From NCBI GenBank assembly GCA_029055625.1, contig JAIDCY010000029.1:1-47375 (forward strand): 47,375 nt of DNA. Reading direction: 5' to 3'. This stretch comes from Ruminococcus sp. Its GTDB lineage: Bacteria > Bacillota > Clostridia > Oscillospirales > Ruminococcaceae. The notes below the pieces were generated by a model. That model worked only from the letters and a program-made list of their open reading frames with translations. It was not told the DNA's origin and searched no databases. Positions 41,383 through 47,375 of the stretch are shown here, piece after piece. The translations under genes were made by a program, and so were the position numbers. How positions within the stretch are numbered: position 1 is the first letter of the stretch; every line of letters starts with the position of its first letter.

Positions 41383-42468
41383 ATGTCCAACAGATTATTT
41401 CAGGGTTTAGTACACCAGATGCGTGATACTATAGACGCAACAATAGGCGTTGTAGACGAAACAGCTACTATTATCGCCTGTAGTGACCTCACCCGTGTAG
41501 GTACTACCAATGAATTCGTTTCCCTTGACCTCGGCGACTCTCACGATATTTTCATAAGAGACGGTTTTACATATAAACCGTTCGGCTCACGGGTAAAGCC
41601 CGATTACGCCGTATTCGTAGAGGGAGTGGACGATTCCGCCGCAAAGTACGCAAGTATACTGTCTATCACCCTCTCCAACATCAAACAGTACTATGACGAA
41701 AAATACGACCGCAACAACTTTATAAAAAATGTTATTCTCGATAACGTTCTTCCCGGTGACATTGTCATAAAGGCTCGGGAACTTCATTTCAATGCGGAAA
41801 TAAGCCGTGCGGTGTTCCTTATCAGGATAATCTCCGCAAATGATATTTCCGCTTATGACGTTATTCAGAACCTCTTCCCGGACAAAAACAAAGATTTCGT
41901 TTTCAACATCACGGAAAGCGACATAGTACTTGTAAAGGAACTGAAAAGTACAGTCGATTCCAAAGACCTTGAAAAACTCGCACGTTCTATCGCTGATACA
42001 CTCAGCAGTGAATTCTATACAAGGGTTAACGTCGGTATCGGTACAGCAGTTATCGGCGTAAAGGAACTCGCACGCTCTTTTAAAGAAGCACAGATGGCTC
42101 TTGAAGTCGGTAAGGTTTTCGATACGGACAAGGTAATTGTAAGTTACGACAACCTCGGTATTGCCCGGCTCATCTATCACCTGCCTACCGTTCTATGCGA
42201 AACTTTCCTGCATGAAGTATTCAAAGTCGGCAGTATCGAATCACTCGACCATGAAACACTCTTCACGATACAGAAATTCTTTGAAAATAATCTGAATGTC
42301 TCCGAAACTTCAAGAAAATTATTCGTACACAGAAATACGCTTGTTTACAGGCTCGAAAAAATCAAGAAACTTACCGGTCTCGACCTGCGGGAATTTGACC
42401 ACGCCATAATATTCAAAATTGCCCTTATGGTCAAGAAATATCTTTCCGCAAATCCGGTTAAATTTTAA
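41383..42468 (+). CDS. PucR/CdaR-family transcriptional regulator
   Basis: 361 residues. The C-terminal helix-turn-helix of the PucR type (HTH_30) is at about 300-350: NNLNVSETSRKLFVHRNTLV, then YRLEKIKKLTGLDLREFDHA. A GGDEF-like/CdaR central domain is at about 115-270 (RVNVGIGTAVIGVKELARSF). The N-terminal sensor part begins VDETATIIACSDLTRVG, as in the sugar-acid sensing (CdaR) domain. Such regulators activate catabolic or stress operons. Here it lies 15 bp upstream of ftsE, so it could be co-transcribed with the division genes, but a direct link is inference. ATG 41383 follows AAAGGA. Confidence 0.8.
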   Translation: MSNRLFQGLVHQMRDTIDATIGVVDETATIIACSDLTRVGTTNEFVSLDLGDSHDIFIRDGFTYKPFGSRVKPDYAVFVEGVDDSAAKYASILSITLSNIKQYYDEKYDRNNFIKNVILDNVLPGDIVIKARELHFNAEISRAVFLIRIISANDISAYDVIQNLFPDKNKDFVFNITESDIVLVKELKSTVDSKDLEKLARSIADTLSSEFYTRVNVGIGTAVIGVKELARSFKEAQMALEVGKVFDTDKVIVSYDNLGIARLIYHLPTVLCETFLHEVFKVGSIESLDHETLFTIQKFFENNLNVSETSRKLFVHRNTLVYRLEKIKKLTGLDLREFDHAIIFKIALMVKKYLSANPVKF

Positions 42469-42483
42469 GGAAGGTGTGAATAT

Positions 42484-43539
42484 TTGGTAGAACTTAAAAA
42501 CGTATCCGTGACGTATTCATCAAGCGGTGTCGACGCTTTAAACAATGTAAGTCTCAAGATTAACGACGGTGATTTTGCGTTTGTTGTAGGTTCGTCAGGT
42601 GCGGGAAAAAGTACCATGATTAAACTGCTTCTCAAGGAAATAAACGCCACAAGCGGTTCTGTTACCGTCAACGGTTACGACCTCGGCAAGCTGAAAAAAA
42701 GTAAAATTCCGGAGTTCCGGAGAACATTAGGCTTTGTGTTTCAGGATTTCCGGCTTATCCCCTCAATGACTGTTTACGAAAATATAGCCTTCGTCCTCCG
42801 TGTTATCGACGCTCCGGTGAAATATATAAAAAAACGTGTTCCATATGTTATCGGGCTTGTAGGACTAAATGAAAAAGCTAACTCTTATCCCGACGAACTT
42901 TCCGGCGGTGAGATGCAACGTGTCGCAATCGCAAGGGCATTAGTCAATGACCCGCAACTCATAATAGCAGACGAACCAACCGGCAACATAGACCCTGAAC
43001 TCTCTTACGAGATAGTGGAACTTCTTAAAGGTATCAACGACCAGGGAACTACTATATTAATGGTAACGCATGAACACGACCTCGTGCGACATTTCGGCGG
43101 ACGTATCATAAATATCACCGACGGTCAGATAGTATTTGATGAGATTGTAGCCGGTACTTCCGACGACCTCACAGACTTTGAACCGGCTATACTTCCCGTA
43201 CCCGACAGCTTCACAGATGACGACGGCATGGATGCGGAAGAACTTCTTGGAGATTCCGAATTTCCTGACATTGATTTCAGCGACGAACCCGAAGAAATCG
43301 TTACGCCTACTTCTCAGGAAATAAAAATAAAATCGTATCGTACAACCTTGCAGGACGAACTTGTTATAGATGGTTCGCCGGAAACTGTCGGAGATTTACC
43401 ACTCGAAAGCGTAAGCGATGATATTGATGAACTTATAGCATCTCTCGAAATCGTAGGCGATACCTCTTCCGGTAATGCCGATGCCGATGAGATTATATCT
43501 GCTATTATCGAACAGTCACAAGGGGGTACGGAACAATGA
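42484..43539 (+). CDS. ftsE: Cell-division ATP-binding protein FtsE with long acidic C-tail
   Basis: 351 residues from a TTG at 42484 (AAGGAAGGTG upstream). The ABC ATPase core ends near residue 225: Walker A GSSGAGKST at 36-44, Q-loop VFQDFRLIPSM, signature LSGGEMQRVAIA, Walker B LIIADEPTGNID, and an H-loop THEHD. FtsE with FtsX controls peptidoglycan hydrolases at the septum. The usual length is about 230. Here about 125 acidic, D/E/S-rich residues follow (DDDGMDAEELLGDSEFPDID and similar). This tail is not part of the ATPase and may bind a partner. The stop overlaps ftsX by 4 bases (ATGA). Confidence 0.95.
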   Translation: MVELKNVSVTYSSSGVDALNNVSLKINDGDFAFVVGSSGAGKSTMIKLLLKEINATSGSVTVNGYDLGKLKKSKIPEFRRTLGFVFQDFRLIPSMTVYENIAFVLRVIDAPVKYIKKRVPYVIGLVGLNEKANSYPDELSGGEMQRVAIARALVNDPQLIIADEPTGNIDPELSYEIVELLKGINDQGTTILMVTHEHDLVRHFGGRIINITDGQIVFDEIVAGTSDDLTDFEPAILPVPDSFTDDDGMDAEELLGDSEFPDIDFSDEPEEIVTPTSQEIKIKSYRTTLQDELVIDGSPETVGDLPLESVSDDIDELIASLEIVGDTSSGNADADEIISAIIEQSQGGTEQ

Positions 43540-44444
43540 AACCAAGCGGATTCAAATATCTCGCCGACCAGGGTGTAGAAAATATATGGAAAAATAAAAT
43601 GATGGCTTTTGCCACATTCTGCGTACTTTTAATATCGCTCCTGCTCGTCGGAGTTGCCGGACTGTTTTATATAAATATAAACTCCATGATAACCGGTCTG
43701 AGTGAACAGAATGAAATAGCGGTATACGTAAATATAGGTACTCCCGACGAAAGAGTTTCGGAAATAGAAAATGAAATAACAAATCTTGATAACGTAAATA
43801 CTATAGAATACATTTCAAGACAACAGGCTCTTGAACGTATGCAGAACAGAATTGACAGTCGGGGACGTGCAATTTTCAATTACATTGACGGTTATGACTT
43901 CATGCCCGACGGTTTCAGCGTTACGCTTAAAGATACATCTCTTATCGAAGATACAACAACCGCAATATCCATGATTCCCGATATTCAGGAAGTCGATTCA
44001 TCCACACAGGTTACAGAATTTCTTATCGAATTAAGAAGAATGGCTACACTTATAGCCGGTGCGGTAATAATAGCACTGGTTATAGTATCGATGATTATGA
44101 TTTCAAATACCACGAAAGCCAGCGTATACGCACGCCGTGAGGAAATACAGATTATGAAATACGTCGGGGCTACTGATGTATTTATCCGTATGCCTTTTTT
44201 CGTTGAGGGTATGGTTACCGGCTTTTTTTCAGGTACGGGTGCTTTCTTCATTACATGGGCTATTTACCGTTCCGTGTATAACGTACTTACTTCACAGCCT
44301 GCCCTGATGAGTGCCTTTAACATAGGAAATATCATACCGTTCGGAGATATAAGATTTTCCGTACTTATATGCTATCTTTTCGCCGGTGCATTTATGGGAG
44401 CTATAGGAAGCGTTATCAGTACACAGAAACATCTTGACGTATAA
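43536..44444 (+). CDS. ftsX: Cell-division membrane protein FtsX
   Basis: 302 residues in the FtsX topology. An N-terminal membrane helix (about 25-48, FATFCVLLISLLLVGVAGLF) is followed by an external domain (about 50-165, EIAVYVNIGTPDERVSEIE). Three C-terminal helices then lie at about 175-195, 225-250 and 275-293, with VYARREEIQIMKYVGAT between. FtsX forms the membrane part of FtsEX and its external domain contacts peptidoglycan hydrolases such as PcsB/EnvC. Translation is coupled to ftsE by ATGA overlap. The downstream gene encodes the likely hydrolase partner. Confidence 0.95.
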   Translation: MKPSGFKYLADQGVENIWKNKMMAFATFCVLLISLLLVGVAGLFYININSMITGLSEQNEIAVYVNIGTPDERVSEIENEITNLDNVNTIEYISRQQALERMQNRIDSRGRAIFNYIDGYDFMPDGFSVTLKDTSLIEDTTTAISMIPDIQEVDSSTQVTEFLIELRRMATLIAGAVIIALVIVSMIMISNTTKASVYARREEIQIMKYVGATDVFIRMPFFVEGMVTGFFSGTGAFFITWAIYRSVYNVLTSQPALMSAFNIGNIIPFGDIRFSVLICYLFAGAFMGAIGSVISTQKHLDV

Positions 44445-44463
44445 GGAAGGAAGTGCCGACAGC

Positions 44464-46065
44464 TTGAAAAAATTATTAGTTAAAATCTTTACTTTCCTTA
44501 TGTGTTCAACTGTTTCTGTCGGAACGGTAGTAAATTTTTCCTCAACAGAAAAATCTGCTAAGACTATACCGGAAATTCAGGCGGAAAGAAAAGCCAATGA
44601 AGACAAAATAGCGGAATTTGATAAACAGATTGCGGAACTCGGTGAAAGTATTTCAGGGGAACAGTCGCTACAACAGGCGTTATCCGAACAGATTTCACTG
44701 ATTCAGGAAAATATAACGCTTTTAGGTCAGGAACTCGACAAACTAAACTCCGATATTGAAAAAGCGGAGGAAAATATAGAATTTCTTGATTACAGTATCT
44801 CAAAGCGTCAGAAAGAAATGGAAGAAAGTGTTGAACTTTTCAAAAAAAGACTCTGTGCAATGTATATATCCGGTAACAACGATAATATGTTATCCGTACT
44901 GCTTGGTTCGTCGAGTTTCTATGATATGATGTCACGTGTAAAGATAGTGAACAATATGGCGGAGTATGACGAACAACTGATAAATGAAATTCTCGGTGAT
45001 ATAGACGGTCTCGAAAAGGACAGAAAAGACCTCGAAACGGAAAAACAAAGTCTGGAAGCGAAAATATCTGAACAGGAACGTAAGAAATCTGAAAAAACTT
45101 CGGAAATAGAATCTCTTAATGATAAAATGGCTCAATCGCAGTTTGTAGTTGAACAGATAAACGCTCAGCAGAATAAAATCCAGAACTCTAAACAAGATGC
45201 GGAATCTCTCCGGGCTGATTTCGACCAGCAGGAGCAGGAAATTCAGGAAGAAATACGTCGGAAAGCGGAAGAAGCACAAAGACTTTACGAAGAACAACAA
45301 AGACGTAAAATGGAAGAAGAATTTCAGCGTAAACAGGAAGAAATTATACGTCGGCAAGATGAACTCATCCGGCAACAACAGGAAGAACAAAAACGCCGTC
45401 TTGAACAGGAAGAAGCAGAAAAAAAACGTCTTGAACTCGAAGAAAACAGCAGACAAGAAGAAAACCGTCGGCAGGAAGAAGAACGTATCCGAAAAGAAAA
45501 AGAAGAACAAGAACGTCGCCGACAAGAAGAGGAAGAACTCCGCAAACAGGAAGAACAAAACCGATTATATCAGCAGTGGCTCGCAGAACAAGTACCGCAA
45601 CAGGAATCCGTACCGCCGGAAATTCCTGCTCCTGAAACGCAGTCTTACGTATGGCCTGTTCCTGGTTACTACTATGTGACAAGTCATTACGGTGAGCGTG
45701 AAGGTCAGCAACATAAAGGAATAGATGTCGGCGATGCTGATATTGACGGTGCAGATGTTGTGGCGGTTCGTGACGGTTTAGTAATATCTGTAAACAATTC
45801 CTGTACACACAATTACGGAAAAGAGGATATCGGTTGCGGTTGTGGTGGTAACTACGGAAATTACGTCACTATATCACACGACGGCACATATACAACTATA
45901 TCCGCACATATGGCGTATGTAACCGTATCAGTAGGTGATTACGTCAAGCAAGGTCAGAAAATAGGGGCAGTAGGTTCTACAGGCTGGTCAACCGGTCCGC
46001 ATCTGCACTTTGAATTACGTTCAAATGGTATAGATTCAAACCCTCTCGATTATATAAGTCCGTAA
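44464..46065 (+). CDS. Secreted coiled-coil M23 (LytM/EnvC-like) endopeptidase
   Basis: About 533 residues. I place the start at TTG 44464 (MKKLLVKIF) because AAGGAAGGAAG precedes it by about 9 bases. The signal or anchor helix is LVKIFTFLMCSTVSVGTVV. A long coiled coil (about 30-240; PcsB/EnvC-like) and a Q/E/R-rich charged linker (about 250-385) follow. The C-terminal peptidase M23 domain has QQHKGIDVG (His and Asp ligands), TISAHMAYV and HLHFELR (H-x-H), so all zinc ligands are present. It cuts peptide bonds of peptidoglycan. Its place directly after ftsEX marks it as their activated hydrolase. Confidence 0.9.
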   Translation: MKKLLVKIFTFLMCSTVSVGTVVNFSSTEKSAKTIPEIQAERKANEDKIAEFDKQIAELGESISGEQSLQQALSEQISLIQENITLLGQELDKLNSDIEKAEENIEFLDYSISKRQKEMEESVELFKKRLCAMYISGNNDNMLSVLLGSSSFYDMMSRVKIVNNMAEYDEQLINEILGDIDGLEKDRKDLETEKQSLEAKISEQERKKSEKTSEIESLNDKMAQSQFVVEQINAQQNKIQNSKQDAESLRADFDQQEQEIQEEIRRKAEEAQRLYEEQQRRKMEEEFQRKQEEIIRRQDELIRQQQEEQKRRLEQEEAEKKRLELEENSRQEENRRQEEERIRKEKEEQERRRQEEEELRKQEEQNRLYQQWLAEQVPQQESVPPEIPAPETQSYVWPVPGYYYVTSHYGEREGQQHKGIDVGDADIDGADVVAVRDGLVISVNNSCTHNYGKEDIGCGCGGNYGNYVTISHDGTYTTISAHMAYVTVSVGDYVKQGQKIGAVGSTGWSTGPHLHFELRSNGIDSNPLDYISP

Positions 46066-46074
46066 AATAGTTTT

Positions 46075-46113
46075 ATGAAAGGAGGCAGTAGTCAATTTCG
46101 ACTACCGCTTATA
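46075..46113 (+). promoter_or_regulatory. Ribosome site with interposed hairpin
   Basis: GGAGG (46081-46085) is 28 bases from the ATG at 46114, too far to act directly. Between them GTAGTC (46088-46093) and GACTAC (46100-46105) pair across a 6-base loop. Folding this 18-base hairpin leaves a 10-base spacing, near the optimum. The in-frame ATG at 46075 has no ribosome site of its own. Confidence 0.5.
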
Positions 46114-47375
46114 ATGAAAAAATTAATCATAGTAAAAAAAATTCTCGCCTTTATGACGTGTTCCGCAATATCTGCCGGAATAGTAGCAAATTACACCGAT
46201 TCTGACAGCGTTCAGACTGATGTTTCCGCTAAATCCATTGCGGAAATTCAGGAGGAAAGAAAAGCTAATGAAGCGAAAATTGCGGAATATGAAAATCAGA
46301 TAAATTCCCTCGAAAATGATAAAAACAGTCAGCAGGCATTTCAGGAAGCTCTCGCCGAACAAATTTATCTTATTCAGGAAAATATACTTCTCCTTAACAA
46401 TGAACTTGATAAACTTACTGAAGAAATATCTTCTACAGAAGATAATATAAAACATCTCGATTCTGACATATCCTTACAACAGGAACTCATAAACAACAAC
46501 ATTGAACTTTTTAAAAAGCGTCTCTGTACTATGTACATATCAGGTAATAACAAACTCGCTGAAGTGGTACTTGGTTCTGCAAGTTTCTATGACGTAATGT
46601 CAAGTGTGGAACTTGTAAACAGAATAGCATCTCACGACGAGGAACTAATCAACAAACTTCTCGACGAAATAGACGGTCTCGAAAAATCGAAAAAAGACCT
46701 CGAATTTGAAAAGTCCATACTGCAAACCAAACTTGAACAGCAAGCCGATAAAGTATCTCAGAAATCAGCGGAAATACTGCAGTTAAACGAGAAAATGGAA
46801 CAGACACAGGAAATTATAGAAAGAATAAAACTTGAACAGATTCGGCTTGACCAGTCAAGAACGGATACGCAGAAATATCTTGACGAACTCGCACAGGAAG
46901 AGTTAAAGATTGAGGAAGAAATACGTCGGCACGCTGAAGAAGCACAACGTCGTTACGAAGAAGAACAACGTCGCATTCTCGCACAGAAAGAAGCGGAACG
47001 TCTGGAGGCTGAACGTCGGGAACAGGAAAGACTACTTGCTATTGAACAGGCTTCACGTGAGCAGGAATCAAGAGAAATTGAATCCCGTGAAATTGCATCC
47101 CGTGAGCAGGAATCAAGAGAAATTGAATCACGTGAAATTGCATCAAGAGAGCAGGAATCAAGAGAAACAGAATCACGTGAAATTGCATCTCGTGAGCAGG
47201 AATCGAGAGAAATTGAATCACGTGAAATTGCATCTCGTGAACAAGCATCAAAAGAACAGGCTTCTCGTGAAGAAGCGTCTCGTGAACTTGAACGTATTGA
47301 ACAGGCTTCAAGGGAGCAGGCTTCTCGTGAAGAAGCGTCTCGTGAACTTGAACGTATCGAACAGGCTTCAAGGGA
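46114..47375 (+). CDS. Paralogue of the coiled-coil M23 protein, C-terminus beyond window
   Basis: Open from ATG 46114 to the end of the window (420 codons), so incomplete. The N-terminal 235 residues closely follow the preceding gene: a basic start and signal helix (ILAFMTCSAISAGIVAN), then the coiled coil with ELFKKRLCTMYISGNN and LGSASFYDVMSSVELVNRI. This is a tandem duplication. The linker is different: from about residue 310 it becomes S-R-E repeats (listed separately). Whether an M23 domain follows is not visible. A start at 46075 would add 13 residues and is less likely. It is presumably a second FtsEX-linked or wall-directed hydrolase. Confidence 0.85.
   Translation, partial: MKKLIIVKKILAFMTCSAISAGIVANYTDSDSVQTDVSAKSIAEIQEERKANEAKIAEYENQINSLENDKNSQQAFQEALAEQIYLIQENILLLNNELDKLTEEISSTEDNIKHLDSDISLQQELINNNIELFKKRLCTMYISGNNKLAEVVLGSASFYDVMSSVELVNRIASHDEELINKLLDEIDGLEKSKKDLEFEKSILQTKLEQQADKVSQKSAEILQLNEKMEQTQEIIERIKLEQIRLDQSRTDTQKYLDELAQEELKIEEEIRRHAEEAQRRYEEEQRRILAQKEAERLEAERREQERLLAIEQASREQESREIESREIASREQESREIESREIASREQESRETESREIASREQESREIESREIASREQASKEQASREEASRELERIEQASREQASREEASRELERIEQASR
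47053..47232 (+). repeat. Four tandem 45-bp units (S-R-E pentapeptide repeats)
   Basis: Four units of 45 bp start at 47053, 47098, 47143 and 47188. Each encodes SREQESREIESREIA with one change (unit 3 has T for I). The five-residue period of S-R-E-x-x is not a heptad. Confidence 0.85.
47254..47373 (+). repeat. Two tandem 60-bp units in the same linker
   Basis: Two nearly identical 60-bp units (47254-47313 and 47314-47373) encode EQASREEASRELERIEQASR. They continue the S-R-E pentapeptide theme and run into the window edge, so more copies may follow. Confidence 0.8.

Noticed and set aside
44932-45808. Long minus-strand open frames opposite the M23 gene
   Set aside because: Phe/Leu- or Ser/Cys-rich translations are the shadow of the Q/E/R-rich coiled-coil gene on the plus strand.
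47039-47371. 110-codon minus-strand open frame with repeats
   Set aside because: Antisense shadow of the S-R-E repeat region.
47053-47373. Tandem repeats as a CRISPR array
   Set aside because: Units are contiguous, in frame and lack spacers.

Overview
The window looks like a low-GC Gram-positive chromosome from the Oscillospiraceae (Ruminococcus-like). Evidence is the AT-rich sequence, strong AGGAGG-type ribosome sites, TTG starts, and the block D-Ala ligase homologue / ywiB-type DUF1934 / argS / PucR-type regulator / ftsE / ftsX / LytM-type hydrolase. The species assignment is inference. A tRNA-fMet gene (35874-35950, minus) divides the window. Core chromosome lies to its right. Everything to its left is accessory DNA, probably an integrated mobilizable element whose tyrosine integrase (34265-35683) sits beside the tRNA. 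The far (left) end of that element is not seen.

Left part (1-13.2 kb, nearly all minus strand). First comes a three-gene operon: a Zn-dependent phospholipase C-like protein, a SLATT-like two-helix membrane protein, and a large P-loop ATPase that runs off the window. Next is a small sigma/anti-sigma-like operon (frameshifted sigma factor, DUF4367, DUF6147). Then comes a run of little-known genes: coiled-coil proteins, Cys-rich paralogues, zinc-ribbon membrane proteins, an XRE repressor with repeated operators, and a 396-codon gene. This part shows decay: one frameshift, one gene remnant, and three genes with a single in-frame stop codon (two TAG, one TGA).

Middle part (13.2-28.2 kb, minus strand). 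One apparent nine-gene defence operon is driven from a near-consensus promoter in front of a WYL regulator: WYL, TPR protein, SseB-like protein, HsdM, HsdS, HEPN-like protein, HsdR, GmrSD/DUF262-DUF1524 nuclease, helical protein. It is bracketed by direct repeats. Each repeat contains a stretch of the same gene (intact at 12.9 kb, a stop-containing fragment at 27.8 kb) and a ~135-bp inverted-repeat element with a covarying hairpin. Recombination between the repeats would release about 14.8 kb carrying the whole operon.

Mobility part (28.1-35.9 kb). A short relaxase, a MobC-like protein, a probable oriT/regulatory region rich in repeats, and a DEVH helicase-like protein are on the minus strand. 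On the plus strand are DUF960, a zinc-finger amidoligase, a class II glutamine amidotransferase, and the integrase. The amidoligase/amidotransferase pair is a predicted two-enzyme amide-bond-forming system.

Core part (36-47.4 kb). A BspA-like leucine-rich-repeat protein is followed by a D-Ala-D-Ala ligase homologue that has lost key metal-binding residues, DUF1934, argS, a PucR/CdaR regulator, ftsE with a long acidic tail, ftsX, an M23 (EnvC/PcsB-like) hydrolase, and a truncated paralogue of it with pentapeptide S-R-E repeats. FtsEX plus the coiled-coil M23 protein should form the division-site complex that activates peptidoglycan cleavage.
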